In this document: one piece after another, positions 8,599 through 16,878 of the stretch | How the letters are laid out: every line of letters begins with the position of its first letter | Numbering within the stretch: the stretch's first letter is position 1 | DNA from: an uncultured beta proteobacterium | GTDB lineage: Bacteria > Pseudomonadota > Gammaproteobacteria > Burkholderiales > Burkholderiaceae | Direction: 5' to 3' | Assembly: GCA_903938955.1 (NCBI GenBank) | Contig: CAJAFJ010000274.1 | Span: 1 to 29,186 of the forward strand | Length of the DNA: 29,186 nucleotides | Translations under genes and position numbers: made by a program | Notes under the pieces: generated by a model | Told to the model about the DNA's origin: nothing | The model's input: the letters and a program-made list of their open reading frames with translations, nothing else | The model's database searches: none

Positions 8599-9843
8599 AT
8601 GGATGAATCCATATTACTGAAAGATCGCATGGGACTTAAAGGACAAGCGGCTCTGGTCGGCGCCGCACAATACAAGCCGGAAAAATATGCCAGCGCACCC
8701 CGCATGTTCCACCTGGAGCAGGTGGCCGATCTGGCCATTCAAGCGCTGGATGATGCCGGGCTCAGCCTGTCAGATGTTGATGGTCTGGTCACCAGCGGCG
8801 CCCATTTTCATGAGGCCAGTAGTTTCGTCCCTGCCATGATCGGTGAGTACCTGGGCGTGCCGCTGAACTTCGCTGAGGTCATTGACCTTGGTGGCGCCAG
8901 TTCAGTCGGCATGGTCTGGCGCGCGGCGGCGGCCATTGAGTTGGGTTTGTGCGATACCGTGTTGTGCGTGATTCCGTCGCGCATGGCACCGATGTCGGCG
9001 CACGATGACCATGCGCTTGAAGTGATGCGCTCAAGCCGTTTTGGCGGCCACAGCACGCGTTTTGGCGCACCTGAGGCCGAGATGGATCTGCCCTATGGAC
9101 ATATGGCACAGAACACCGGCTACGCCATGATTGCGCAACGTTATGCCGCCCAGTACGGTTATGACGCAGCCGCCATGGCACGCATCTGTGTCGATCAGCG
9201 CTTCAACGCCTGCCACAACCCGGATGCCATGTTCTACGGCCAGCCGATCACGGTGGATGACGTGTTGAATTCACGCATGGTGGCCGAACCCCTGCGCATG
9301 CTGGAGATTGTGATGCCGGTCGCGGGTGGGGGCGCGATGATCGTGACCCGCGCCGACAAGGCCAAGAGTTGCCGTCACCGGGGTGTCAACATCATCGGCT
9401 GCGGCGAGCATGTGCACAGCAAGTCACCGACTTACGCCGCAGATATGCTGGCCACACCCATTGGCCCTGCGTCGCGCAAGGCCTTCTCGATGGCTGGACT
9501 GAGGCCCGCGGACATGCACATGGCCCAGGTCTACGACTGCTACACCATTACCGTCATGCTGACGCTGGAGGACGCAGGTTTTTGCGCCAAGGGCGAAGGT
9601 ATGCGCTTCTTGCGCGAACATGATTTCACCTTCAAAGGCAATTTCCCCATGAATACCCACGGCGGCCAGCTCAGCTTCGGCCAAACCGGCAGCGCCGGTG
9701 GCATGACCCAGGTGATCGAAGCCATGCACCAGATCCAGGGCCGCGCCGGTGCGCGCCAACTGGCCCGTCACGATCTTGCTTACGTCTCCGGTACCGGTGG
9801 CGTCATGAGCGAGCAAGGCGCATTGATTCTGCAAGGAGCCTGA
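8599..9843 (+). CDS. Thiolase-fold protein without catalytic cysteines (Ltp2-type aldolase candidate)
   Basis: A 414-residue protein with the thiolase fold. The place where thiolases carry the nucleophilic Cys reads DLGGASSVGM (residues 96-105), so the Cys is missing. The C-terminal Cys region reads YVSGTGGVMS, also without Cys, and the usual GHP segment is replaced by NTHGGQLSFGQTG. A YDCYTITVML segment is typical of SCP2-thiolase/lipid-transfer relatives. These features match Ltp2-like proteins, which work with a DUF35 partner to cleave a beta-hydroxyacyl-CoA steroid side chain by retro-aldol reaction. The next gene encodes such a DUF35 domain. The ATG at 8599 is chosen because GGAAGGGGG precedes it by about six bases; an ATG at 8572 overlaps operator site B and lacks a good ribosome site. 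The substrate is inferred from context. Confidence 0.85.
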   Translation: MDESILLKDRMGLKGQAALVGAAQYKPEKYASAPRMFHLEQVADLAIQALDDAGLSLSDVDGLVTSGAHFHEASSFVPAMIGEYLGVPLNFAEVIDLGGASSVGMVWRAAAAIELGLCDTVLCVIPSRMAPMSAHDDHALEVMRSSRFGGHSTRFGAPEAEMDLPYGHMAQNTGYAMIAQRYAAQYGYDAAAMARICVDQRFNACHNPDAMFYGQPITVDDVLNSRMVAEPLRMLEIVMPVAGGGAMIVTRADKAKSCRHRGVNIIGCGEHVHSKSPTYAADMLATPIGPASRKAFSMAGLRPADMHMAQVYDCYTITVMLTLEDAGFCAKGEGMRFLREHDFTFKGNFPMNTHGGQLSFGQTGSAGGMTQVIEAMHQIQGRAGARQLARHDLAYVSGTGGVMSEQGALILQGA

Positions 9844-9845
9844 CC

Positions 9846-10790
9846 ATGTCCTGGAATAAACCACTGCCCCATCCAACCCCCATTTCAACCCCCTTCTGGG
9901 AGGGACTCAAAGCACACGAGGTGCGCCTTCAGCAATGCGAAGAGCAGGGCCACTGGCTGTTCTTTCCGCGCATCCATTGCCCGACGTGCGGCTCGCGCAA
10001 GCTGGCCTGGCGTACCGTGTCAGGCGCGGGCACGCTCTATACCTTCACGGTGGGCCGGGTGCCCACGCTGCCCGAGTTCAGCGATGAGATGCCGCAATTA
10101 CTGGCGGTCGTCGAGCTGGATGAAGGTGTGCATATCAACACCACCATGGTGGGCGTTGATCCGGCAGCCCTGAAAGTAGGCCAGCGCGTGCGCCCGGTGT
10201 TTGATGATCGCCCCGGTGAGGTCACGCTTCTGCGTTATGCGCCGATTGACTCTGACCATGCCAGCGTGATGGCAGCGGAATTGGACGAAGTCGTGGCGGT
10301 GGTCGAGCAGACCGATGTTGCGCCCAAGCGCAAGATCAGTTGCAAAGACCTGGACGCCATGAAGTCCCTGATTTCAGCCAACTACTCGGACTGGTCCAAT
10401 CAGATTGAGGTGACGCAAGAACTGATCAACCAGTTTGCGGCGCTCTCAGGCGACGACTACTGGATTCACACCGACCCCGAGAAGGCCAAGCGCGACAGTC
10501 CCTTCGGGACGACGATTGCGCACGGTTCGCTGGTGCAGGTGCTGACCAGCCGGCTCAAGATGCCGATGGATTTCGAGATGGTTGATTTCGGCAATATCGT
10601 CAACTATGGCTCTGACCGTCTGCGTTTTCCGAGCATCGTTCCCTCGGGCTGCCGTATCCACGGCCGTTACCGCATCAAGGCGGTGGAGCAACTCAAGAGC
10701 GGTGTGCAGGTGACGATGGAGATCAATATCCACGTCGTTGGTCAAGATCGGCCCTCGGTCATCAACGATCTGGTGATGCTCTACATGTGA
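9846..10790 (+). CDS. DUF35 (OB-fold/Zn-ribbon)-MaoC hydratase fusion protein
   Basis: A 314-residue two-domain protein. Residues 1 to about 140 form a DUF35 domain, a rubredoxin-like ribbon plus OB fold. Cys31, Cys45 and Cys48 are present, but the fourth expected ligand is Gln34 (QQCEEQGHW, CPTCGS). Residues from about 175 to 314 form a hot-dog MaoC domain of NodN type with LSGDDYWIH (202-208) and FGTTIAHGSL, keeping the Asp and His needed for enoyl-CoA hydration. In actinobacterial cholesterol degradation, ChsH2 also joins MaoC and DUF35, but in the opposite order, and its DUF35 part binds Ltp2. The protein may therefore hydrate an enoyl-CoA and pass the product to the thiolase-fold neighbour, two bases upstream. 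An AAGGAG site inside the end of the upstream gene supports this start. Confidence 0.87.
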   Translation: MSWNKPLPHPTPISTPFWEGLKAHEVRLQQCEEQGHWLFFPRIHCPTCGSRKLAWRTVSGAGTLYTFTVGRVPTLPEFSDEMPQLLAVVELDEGVHINTTMVGVDPAALKVGQRVRPVFDDRPGEVTLLRYAPIDSDHASVMAAELDEVVAVVEQTDVAPKRKISCKDLDAMKSLISANYSDWSNQIEVTQELINQFAALSGDDYWIHTDPEKAKRDSPFGTTIAHGSLVQVLTSRLKMPMDFEMVDFGNIVNYGSDRLRFPSIVPSGCRIHGRYRIKAVEQLKSGVQVTMEINIHVVGQDRPSVINDLVMLYM

Positions 10791-10797
10791 GCGCCGC

Positions 10798-11976
10798 ATG
10801 ACAAACCTACCCGTCAATACCCGTGATCGCAGCCTGATCGCTTTCATGCTCACAGCGAGTCTGGCTTCGACCATTGGCGGGCTTCCGTTCAATGCGCTGC
10901 CGGTGCTGCTGGGCAGTCTGGCCGATAGTTTTCAACTGGGCACGAGCGCGGTTGGTCTGATGGCGTCGGTTTGCTTTGCGGGCTATCTGCTCGGCACGCT
11001 GGGTGCGCCATTCTGGATGAATCGGCTGAACTGGCGCTGGTTGACGCTGATCAGCGCGGCCGGCACGGCTGGCGCGTTTGCCTGCAGCGCGGTGGTGACC
11101 GAACTGCGTCTGCTATATCTGATGTGGGCCCTGATCGGGTTCTTTGCCTCGACCATGACCTGTCTCGGCATGCGCATTCTTTCGGATTTGCCGAACAAGG
11201 TGCGTGCTTTTGGTGTGCGCCAGGGTATCGAGCTGTCGCTTACGGCCGCGCTGTTGTTTGCCTTGCCGCCACTGGTCATCGCCCACTTCAAATACCCGGG
11301 TGCGGCGCTGGCTCTTGCAGGGATGGTGGCGCTGTTGGGCTTGTCGGCCTTCTGGCTGCCGCAACGCCCGGCATGTGAGCCGGTGCAGCACACGCCGCTG
11401 GCGTCCGGTCTGGCGCTGCCGTTGTCTGCCTGGATGGCATTGGCGGTATTTTTCCTGTTTCTGACCGGCAACATTGGGCTCTGGGCTTTTTTGGAGCGCA
11501 TTGGTGCATCGCTCAAGTTGGCGCCGGCCGAGATGGGCCTGGTGTTTGCCGTGCTCAAGCTGCTGGGTGGCGTAGCCGCCTTCAGTGTCGCCAGTTTTGG
11601 GGATCGCCTGGGTGCACGCACGGCCTATGCGCTGGTGCTGCTGGGCGTGGTCACAGGCCTGGCGTTGCTGGCGTTCGCCAGTAGCTTCGTCGCCTTTGCG
11701 CTGGGGGCCTGGATTTGGGAGTTCGCCTTCACCTGCGGCTGTGTGTTTCAGAGTGCTGGCATTGCCCGCCGTGATGCCAGTGGCCGGGCGGTGCTGCTCA
11801 TTCCGGCGATGTTCGCGCTGGCCTCCATGGCTGGTCCGGGTCTGGCGGGCATGATGCTGGATGGCGTGCAGTTTGGCCCCTTGTTAGGGCTGGCGCTGGT
11901 TTCTTCGCTATGCCCCTTTGTGTTGTCGGCGGGGTGGCGAAAGGCGCCAGCGCTTATTGTGGGAACCGCCCATTGA
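10798..11976 (+). CDS. Major facilitator superfamily transporter
   Basis: A 392-residue, very hydrophobic protein with about twelve predicted membrane helices and no signal peptide. It has MFS character: a first half rich in Gly and Ala (TIGGLPFNALPVLLGSLADSF, then a short loop after GYLLGTLGAPFW), and a second half opening with FLFLTGNIGLWAFLERIG. Such proteins usually couple transport to a proton gradient. It begins seven bases after the DUF35-MaoC gene and has no obvious promoter of its own, so it is probably co-transcribed and imports the substrate or exports an intermediate. The ribosome site is weak, which suggests translation coupled to the upstream gene. Substrate specificity cannot be read from the sequence. 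Confidence 0.85.
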   Translation: MTNLPVNTRDRSLIAFMLTASLASTIGGLPFNALPVLLGSLADSFQLGTSAVGLMASVCFAGYLLGTLGAPFWMNRLNWRWLTLISAAGTAGAFACSAVVTELRLLYLMWALIGFFASTMTCLGMRILSDLPNKVRAFGVRQGIELSLTAALLFALPPLVIAHFKYPGAALALAGMVALLGLSAFWLPQRPACEPVQHTPLASGLALPLSAWMALAVFFLFLTGNIGLWAFLERIGASLKLAPAEMGLVFAVLKLLGGVAAFSVASFGDRLGARTAYALVLLGVVTGLALLAFASSFVAFALGAWIWEFAFTCGCVFQSAGIARRDASGRAVLLIPAMFALASMAGPGLAGMMLDGVQFGPLLGLALVSSLCPFVLSAGWRKAPALIVGTAH

Positions 11977-12078
11977 CCAGGCCCTGAGGTGCCGTTCCCG
12001 CCGGACATGCTCTTCAGTATGCCGCTCTGCGATGGATCGGCATACTGAAGACTCTACTTAGGCTTGGTCAGGGCCTGG
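11977..12078. terminator. Nested inverted repeats between convergent operons
   Basis: An inner perfect stem of 14 pairs joins 12011-12024 and 12038-12051 (arm TCTTCAGTATGCCG) around a 13-base loop. An outer perfect stem of 11 pairs joins 11977-11987 (CCAGGCCCTGA) and 12068-12078. The whole lies between the stop codons of the MFS and aldolase genes, which converge here. It is most simply a bidirectional transcription terminator, although neither side has a long T-run. Confidence 0.6.
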
Positions 12079-12082
12079 ACGT

Positions 12083-13120
12083 TCAGGCGGGGTTGCGTGC
12101 CTTACCCTCCTTGACCATGGTCAGGGCAGCGTCCTCAATCATGTCTTCCTGGCCGCCGACCATTTTTCGTCGACCCAATTCCAGCAGAATGTCGCGTGGC
12201 GAAATACCGTACTTGGCACCCGCGCGTTTGGCAAACAGCAGGAAGCTGCCGTACACCCCGGCGTAACCGGAGGCCAGGGCATCGCGGTCAATGCGGATCG
12301 GGAAATCCATCAGGGGCAGCACCAGATCTTCGGCGACGTCCTGGATTTTCCAGACATCAACCCCGGTCTCGATCCCCATGCGGGCGCACACTGCTACCAA
12401 CACTTCCATGGGCGTATTGCCCGCACCGGCTCCGAGGCCGGCCGCCGCCGCATCAATGCGGTTGGCGCCGACTTCAATGGCCGCGATGGAGTTGGCCACC
12501 CCCATAGCCAGGTTGTGGTGGCCATGAAAGCCCAGTTCAGTCTCCGGCTTCAAAGCATCACGTACAGCGCCCAGGCGGGCCTTCACATCGTCGGGCAGCA
12601 TATGGCCGGCCGAGTCGGTGATGTAGAGGCAGTTGGCGCCATAACTTTCCATCAGCTTGGCTTGTTTGACCAGACCCTCGGGGCTGTTCATATGCGCCAT
12701 CATCAGGAAGCCTACTGTGTCCATGTCCATACTGCGGGCCATCGAAATGTGTTGTTCGCTGACATCGGCCTCGGTGCAGTGGGTCGCCACGCGGATGGTG
12801 TGCACGCCCAGGCTGTGCGCCATTTTCAGGTGGTCGACGGTCCCGATGCCCGGCAGCAGCAGGGCGGAGACCTTGGCCCGTTTCATGAGCGGAATCACCG
12901 TGCTCAGGTACTCTTCGTCGGTATGGGCCGGGAACCCGTAGTTGACCGAGCTGCCGCCCAGGCCATCGCCATGGGTCACTTCGATCAAAGGGACGCCCGC
13001 CTCGTCGAGGCCGCAGGCCACGGACTTCATCTGCTCCAGCGTCATCTGGTGGCGCTTGGGATGCATGCCGTCACGCAATGTCATATCGTGAACGGTAATT
13101 TTCTTGCCTTGCAAATTCAT
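12083..13120 (-). CDS. hsaF: 4-Hydroxy-2-oxoacid (oxovalerate/oxohexanoate) aldolase
   Basis: A 345-residue class II pyruvate aldolase of the DmpG/BphI/HsaF family (TesG in Comamonas naming). It splits a 4-hydroxy-2-oxoacid into pyruvate and an aldehyde. The HMGL-like TIM barrel begins with [10 protein letters not shown] (residues 11-20), which holds the catalytic Arg-Asp pair and His20. The metal-binding HGHHN motif lies in [15 protein letters not shown], and the C-terminal helical domain contacts the partner dehydrogenase. The ATG at 13120 is preferred over one at 13135 because AAGGAG sits just upstream of it. It directly follows the acylating dehydrogenase, its channelling partner. In a steroid pathway the aldehyde would be propanal rather than acetaldehyde. 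It is the last gene of the leftward meta-cleavage operon. Confidence 0.95.
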   Translation of the reverse strand: MNLQGKKITVHDMTLRDGMHPKRHQMTLEQMKSVACGLDEAGVPLIEVTHGDGLGGSSVNYGFPAHTDEEYLSTVIPLMKRAKVSALLLPGIGTVDHLKMAHSLGVHTIRVATHCTEADVSEQHISMARSMDMDTVGFLMMAHMNSPEGLVKQAKLMESYGANCLYITDSAGHMLPDDVKARLGAVRDALKPETELGFHGHHNLAMGVANSIAAIEVGANRIDAAAAGLGAGAGNTPMEVLVAVCARMGIETGVDVWKIQDVAEDLVLPLMDFPIRIDRDALASGYAGVYGSFLLFAKRAGAKYGISPRDILLELGRRKMVGGQEDMIEDAALTMVKEGKARNPA

Positions 13121-13131
13121 GGTGTTCTCCT

Positions 13132-14049
13132 TCATGCCACAACAGGTGCCAGCGTCAATGCGCCGGACAAAATTTCTTGCGCAAACATCTCGGCGGTGCG
13201 CGCAGCGGCGGCCGTCATGATGTCCAGATTGCCTGCGTACTTGGGCAGGTAATCGCCCAGCCCTTCGACCTCCATGTAGATGGATACCCGGTTGCCGTCA
13301 AAGACCGGGCCGTTGACCAAGCGGTAGCCCGGAACGTATTTCTGTACTTCAGCCAGCATGGCCTGCACCGAGGCTTCAATTTCTGCCGCTTTGGGGGTGT
13401 CCACCGTCAGGCAGTGGATGGTGTCGCGCATGATCAGTGGCGGTTCGGCCGGGTTGATCACGATGATGGCCTTGCCCTTGGCAGCTCCGCCCACTTTTTC
13501 GACGGCACCGGCGGTGGTGCGGGTGAATTCGTCGATATTCTTGCGCGTGCCCGGCCCCACCGAGCGGCTCGACACCGTGGCCACAATCTCGCCGTAAGAC
13601 ACCGCTTGCACGCGGCTCACGGCCGCCACCATCGGAATGGTGGCCTGGCCGCCACAGGTGACCATGTTGACATTCATTTCACGCTTACCGACGTGTTCAG
13701 CCAGATTGACCGGCGGCACGCAATAGGGGCCTATCGCGGCCGGCGTCAGGTCGATCATCATCACACCCAGGGCGTTGAGTTTGCGACTGTTTTCTGCATG
13801 CACATAGGCGCTGGTGGCGTCAAAGGCGATTTGTACGCCATCGGCCAGTACGTGGGGCAGCAGGCCATCGACCCCGTCCGAGGTGGTCTTGATACCCATC
13901 TCGCGGGCGCGTTTGAGGCCGTCGGACTCGGGGTCAATGCCGACCATCCAGACCGGCTCCAACACCGCGCTGCGCTGCAGTTTCATCAGCAGGTCGGTGC
14001 CGATATTGCCCGGCCCGATCAGGGCACATTTGATTTTTCTTTGCGTCAT
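13132..14049 (-). CDS. hsaG: Acylating acetaldehyde/propanal dehydrogenase
   Basis: A 305-residue NAD-dependent, CoA-acylating aldehyde dehydrogenase of the DmpF/BphJ/MhpF/HsaG family. It oxidises acetaldehyde or propanal to acetyl-CoA or propionyl-CoA in a complex with the aldolase. The nucleotide-binding loop GPGNIGTD is at residues 12-19. The catalytic Cys132 lies in [16 protein letters not shown], and [14 protein letters not shown] is a conserved block of the family. Length is normal for the family (about 300-320). A strong AAGGAAG ribosome site precedes the ATG, which begins nine bases after the hydratase stop codon. The order hydratase-dehydrogenase-aldolase is the usual one in meta-cleavage operons. 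Confidence 0.95.
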   Translation of the reverse strand: MTQRKIKCALIGPGNIGTDLLMKLQRSAVLEPVWMVGIDPESDGLKRAREMGIKTTSDGVDGLLPHVLADGVQIAFDATSAYVHAENSRKLNALGVMMIDLTPAAIGPYCVPPVNLAEHVGKREMNVNMVTCGGQATIPMVAAVSRVQAVSYGEIVATVSSRSVGPGTRKNIDEFTRTTAGAVEKVGGAAKGKAIIVINPAEPPLIMRDTIHCLTVDTPKAAEIEASVQAMLAEVQKYVPGYRLVNGPVFDGNRVSIYMEVEGLGDYLPKYAGNLDIMTAAAARTAEMFAQEILSGALTLAPVVA

Positions 14050-14058
14050 GGTTCTTCC

Positions 14059-14850
14059 TTATTTTGAAAAATTGATGGAGCAGCCACCCAGGCCTTCGAT
14101 CTGCATCGTGAAGTGGTCGCCCGCCACGGCACTGATCAAGGGGGCCAGGGAGCCTGAGAGAATGATCTCGCCGGCCTTGAACGGGATGCCAAAAACACCC
14201 AGTGTGTTCGCCAGCCAAGCCACAGCCTCGGCCGGGTGCCCTTGCACTGCCGAGCCCAAGCCGGAGCCGGCCAGTTGCCCATTTTTCCAGAGCTGCATGT
14301 GGGCAGTCGCCAGGTCCAGCGCAGCGGGGTCGGTGTGCTGTTGCCCAATCACGAAGACGCCGCACGAGGCGTTGTCGGCCACGGTGTCCTGTATCTTGAT
14401 CTTCCAGTCCCGGATGCGGGAATCAACAATTTCAAAGCAGGGGGCCACCCAGGCGGTTGAGGCCAATACGTCAGCACGCGTGACCCCGGGGCCTTGCAAA
14501 TCCGACTTGAGCATGAAGGCGATTTCGCCCTCGGCCTTGGGCTGGATCAGGCCCATTTGACTGATTGACACGGTCGCCGCGTCAGCACATTGCATGGCAT
14601 CGGTCAGGAAACCAAAGTCGGGCTGGAAGACGCCCAGCATGTCTTGCACCGGTTTGGAGGTGACGCCGATTTTCTTGCCGATGACACGCTCGCCACTGGC
14701 CTCGCGCAAGCGCAGCATGTGGAGCGAGATACGGTAAGCATCGTCAACGGTAATGTCAGGGTAGCGCTCGGTCAGCGGCGCCAGGGTGTGGCGCTGGCGT
14801 AGCGCTTCAAACAGCTCGCTGCCAAGTGCGGGGATAAGTCGGGTATCCAT
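14059..14850 (-). CDS. hsaE: 2-Hydroxypenta/hexa-2,4-dienoate hydratase
   Basis: A 263-residue member of the fumarylacetoacetate-hydrolase-like hydratase/decarboxylase family (MhpD/BphH/HsaE, TesE in Comamonas). It adds water to a 2-hydroxy-2,4-dienoate to give a 4-hydroxy-2-oxoacid. Visible family blocks are RVIGKKIGVTSKPVQDMLGV, QPDFGFLTDAM, EGEIAFMLKSDL and the C-terminal GEIILSGSLAPLI. Oxalocrotonate decarboxylase (DmpH) is similar in sequence, but the operon has a hydrolase instead of the dehydrogenase branch, which favours a hydratase. The frame extends to 14910, but the ATG at 14850 (MDTRLIPALG) is preferred because the longer form would overlap the hydrolase gene with an atypical N-terminus. 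The chosen start is four bases after the hydrolase stop. Confidence 0.92.
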   Translation of the reverse strand: MDTRLIPALGSELFEALRQRHTLAPLTERYPDITVDDAYRISLHMLRLREASGERVIGKKIGVTSKPVQDMLGVFQPDFGFLTDAMQCADAATVSISQMGLIQPKAEGEIAFMLKSDLQGPGVTRADVLASTAWVAPCFEIVDSRIRDWKIKIQDTVADNASCGVFVIGQQHTDPAALDLATAHMQLWKNGQLAGSGLGSAVQGHPAEAVAWLANTLGVFGIPFKAGEIILSGSLAPLISAVAGDHFTMQIEGLGGCSINFSK

Positions 14851-14854
14851 AGGC

Positions 14855-15697
14855 TTAACCGTTCTGCAGAAAATCGATGCAGGCGCGGTTGAACATGTCG
14901 CGATGCTCAACCTGAACCCAATGGCCGCAGCGGTTGACCAGCATGATGCGGGCGTTCGGGCAGTTGTCCACCAGCTTCATGGCACCGCCAACCGGGTTGA
15001 ACTGGTCGTTCACCCCCCAAAAGCCGAACACAGGGCAGGGCAGGGCGTGCAGTTGTGTGGTCATGTTGGGCACTTTCAGCACCGAGCGTGCGGCATTGGT
15101 CTGGGTGGCCGCAATCGGGGCACGCTCATTGATGATGTCGTCGGTCAGCAACGAGGGGTCGAACAACTGCATGGTCATGACCGAGCGCATGGCCTCGGCG
15201 CCGGTTTTGCCGGACTTGTAGATGGCGAACATGTTGGCGATGCCGGGCATGGCCAGGTAGGTGTCGAGGTCCTCCACGCCGCCTGGCGCCATCAGGATCA
15301 GGCGTTTGACGTCCTCAGGGTGCGCCAGCGCATAGCCCAGCGCCACCGCGCCGCCCAGGGAGTTGCCGAGCAGGGTGATGTTTTTCAGTCCCAGTTTGTC
15401 AACCAGTCCCTTGACTCCGGCGATGAAAAAATCAAGGTCGTACTGGAGCGGCAACTCGGTCTTGCTCGACAGGCCATAACCCAGCAGGTCAGGCACGATG
15501 GCGCGGTAACCCGCCTCGGCGAAGACCGGGTAGTTGCCCTTGAAATTGCTGTAGCCGCTGGCGCCACCGCCGGCGCCGTGCAAAAAAATAACGGCTTCGC
15601 CAGTACCTTGATCGTGGTAGTGGATGCGTTGCGTGGCGCCCGCAACAAAGCCGATGTCGGCGTAATGGCCGACGGGAATGGGAGAGGTGTTGTCCAT
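14855..15697 (-). CDS. hsaD: Meta-cleavage-product alpha/beta hydrolase
   Basis: A 280-residue alpha/beta-hydrolase of the BphD/MhpC/HsaD type (TesD in Comamonas). It hydrolyses the C-C bond of the ring-fission product of an aromatic intermediate. The nucleophile is Ser113 in GNSLGG, with Asp231 (GVNDQFNP) and His259 (RCGHWVQVEH) completing the triad. The oxyanion segment reads HGAGGGASGYSNF, where most relatives have HGxGPGA, a small departure. Steroid-type or other large substrates are plausible from the neighbours, but substrate range cannot be read directly. It begins 84 bases after the flavin reductase gene, with only a weak ribosome site, and is followed closely by the hydratase. No extradiol dioxygenase gene lies next to it. 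Confidence 0.9.
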   Translation of the reverse strand: MDNTSPIPVGHYADIGFVAGATQRIHYHDQGTGEAVIFLHGAGGGASGYSNFKGNYPVFAEAGYRAIVPDLLGYGLSSKTELPLQYDLDFFIAGVKGLVDKLGLKNITLLGNSLGGAVALGYALAHPEDVKRLILMAPGGVEDLDTYLAMPGIANMFAIYKSGKTGAEAMRSVMTMQLFDPSLLTDDIINERAPIAATQTNAARSVLKVPNMTTQLHALPCPVFGFWGVNDQFNPVGGAMKLVDNCPNARIMLVNRCGHWVQVEHRDMFNRACIDFLQNG

Positions 15698-15780
15698 TGA
15701 GAATGTCCGTGATGAGATAGAGAAAAATCGGTGGCGATGACCGCGCTGGTGGGGGTGATCGGGCTGGGCGTGGTTTGCTG

Positions 15781-16764
15781 TCAGGCCGACGCAGCGGTCC
15801 AGAGTTTGGGTAAACCGGGGTCGGTGGCTTGTATCAGGCGTTTGAGAAGATTGCGCAGCACAGCGGCTTCCTGTTCACCCAGGCGATCCACCACGCCCGC
15901 TTCCACGTCTTTGGCGGCGGCCAGAATGTGCAAAACGGCATCGCGACCGCTCACACTCAGCGTGTAGCCCGGACGGGTTGCGTTACCGTGCTGCAGCAAG
16001 CCGCGTTCGCATAATGATTGCAGCACCTGTGTGTCCAGGTTGATGGCCGTGTAGGCCACATGCTGGGTAATTTCATCAGCGGTCAGCGGCTCACGCACGC
16101 TCAGGGTGGAGAGTACATAAAAATCGCCGTCGCTCAATTTTCGTTCGTCAAGGCGGGAGCGAAAGCTGGCCATGAACTGGTGATGGCTGCGCCCCAGCAG
16201 GTAACCCAGCAACTCTTCGGAATACATGGAGGCGCCCAGATCAGCATTGGGCTCGGTCGAGACCGGCGCGGCCTTGGGTGTGGCCAGCGCGTAATTGCCG
16301 GTGACATAAAGCAGGGGGGGGCGCTCGCTGCGGTCGTAGCTGAGCACTTCGCCGACAAAAATAATGTGATCGCCGCCCTCATACTGAAACATGGTGCGGC
16401 ACTGGAAGCGCGCACTGCAGGCCTTCAACAGCGGCGCATGGCCGAGCCCGGTGTCGAGCTGCAAGCCGCTGAACTTGTTCTCGCCAGCGCGGGCAAACAG
16501 ATTGGACATGATCACCTGGTCTTCGGCCAGCACATGCACATTCCAATGGCTGGCTTCGCTGAAGGCCTGCAGGCTGCGTGCACTTTTGGCGAGACTCCAC
16601 AACACCAGGGGCGGCGTCAGCGAGACCGAGTTGAAGCTGTTGGCGGTCACGCCAACCGGGGCACCGTCTCCGGTTTGTGTCGTGACGATGGTCACGCCGG
16701 TGGCAAACATGCCAAGGGCTTGGCGGAAATCTTTCGGGTCAAAGTGTGTTGCGTTGTGGTCCAT
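15781..16764 (-). CDS. hsaB: Flavin reductase with C-terminal MarR-like domain (HsaB/HpaC role)
   Basis: A 327-residue reductase predicted to supply reduced flavin to the divergently encoded HsaA-like monooxygenase. Residues from about 8 to 165 form the flavin-reductase domain (FRQALGMFATGVTIVTT, GVTANSFNSVSLTPPLVLWSL, then YEGGDHIIFVGEV). From about 190 to the end lies a winged-helix region of MarR type (RKLSDGDFYVLSTL, LTADEITQHV, LDTQVLQSLCERGLLQ). HsaB and HpaC are usually only about 160-190 residues long. The known parallel is the C1 reductase of Acinetobacter 4-hydroxyphenylacetate hydroxylase, whose MarR-like tail restrains activity until substrate binds. The ATG at 16764 follows AGGAG closely; a longer frame to 16824 would run into operator site E. 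It is first in the leftward operon. Confidence 0.9.
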   Translation of the reverse strand: MDHNATHFDPKDFRQALGMFATGVTIVTTQTGDGAPVGVTANSFNSVSLTPPLVLWSLAKSARSLQAFSEASHWNVHVLAEDQVIMSNLFARAGENKFSGLQLDTGLGHAPLLKACSARFQCRTMFQYEGGDHIIFVGEVLSYDRSERPPLLYVTGNYALATPKAAPVSTEPNADLGASMYSEELLGYLLGRSHHQFMASFRSRLDERKLSDGDFYVLSTLSVREPLTADEITQHVAYTAINLDTQVLQSLCERGLLQHGNATRPGYTLSVSGRDAVLHILAAAKDVEAGVVDRLGEQEAAVLRNLLKRLIQATDPGLPKLWTAASA

Positions 16765-16812
16765 GCTGTCTCCTGTGAGGAAGACAAGTTTGCTGCGCCA
16801 GGCCAGGCGTGG

Positions 16813-16830
16813 AATCCTCCACACGGACTA
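16813..16830 (-). promoter_or_regulatory. Putative operator site E, facing the flavin reductase gene
   Basis: Read on the minus strand the site is TAGTCCGTGTGGAGGATT. The TAGTCC-N4-GGA core is exact and six of the last eight bases match GGACGATG. It is the weakest of the five copies. It lies 48 bases before the reductase start codon. Confidence 0.4.
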
Positions 16831-16850
16831 GATCGGAAACGGTTTTTCGT

Positions 16851-16868
16851 TAGTCCAAGTGGACGATG
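16851..16868 (+). promoter_or_regulatory. Putative operator site C, facing the HsaA-like gene
   Basis: The site is TAGTCCAAGTGGACGATG. It contains the perfect palindrome GTCC-AAGT-GGAC (16853-16864). It lies 85 bases upstream of the monooxygenase start codon, close to the 82-base offset of site A from its gene. Confidence 0.6.
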
Positions 16869-16878
16869 ATTGAAGAAG

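Noticed and set aside
12515..13252. Plus-strand open frames opposite the aldolase and dehydrogenase genes
   Set aside because: The minus-strand genes have intact catalytic motifs and ribosome sites; the plus frames are their mirror images in composition.
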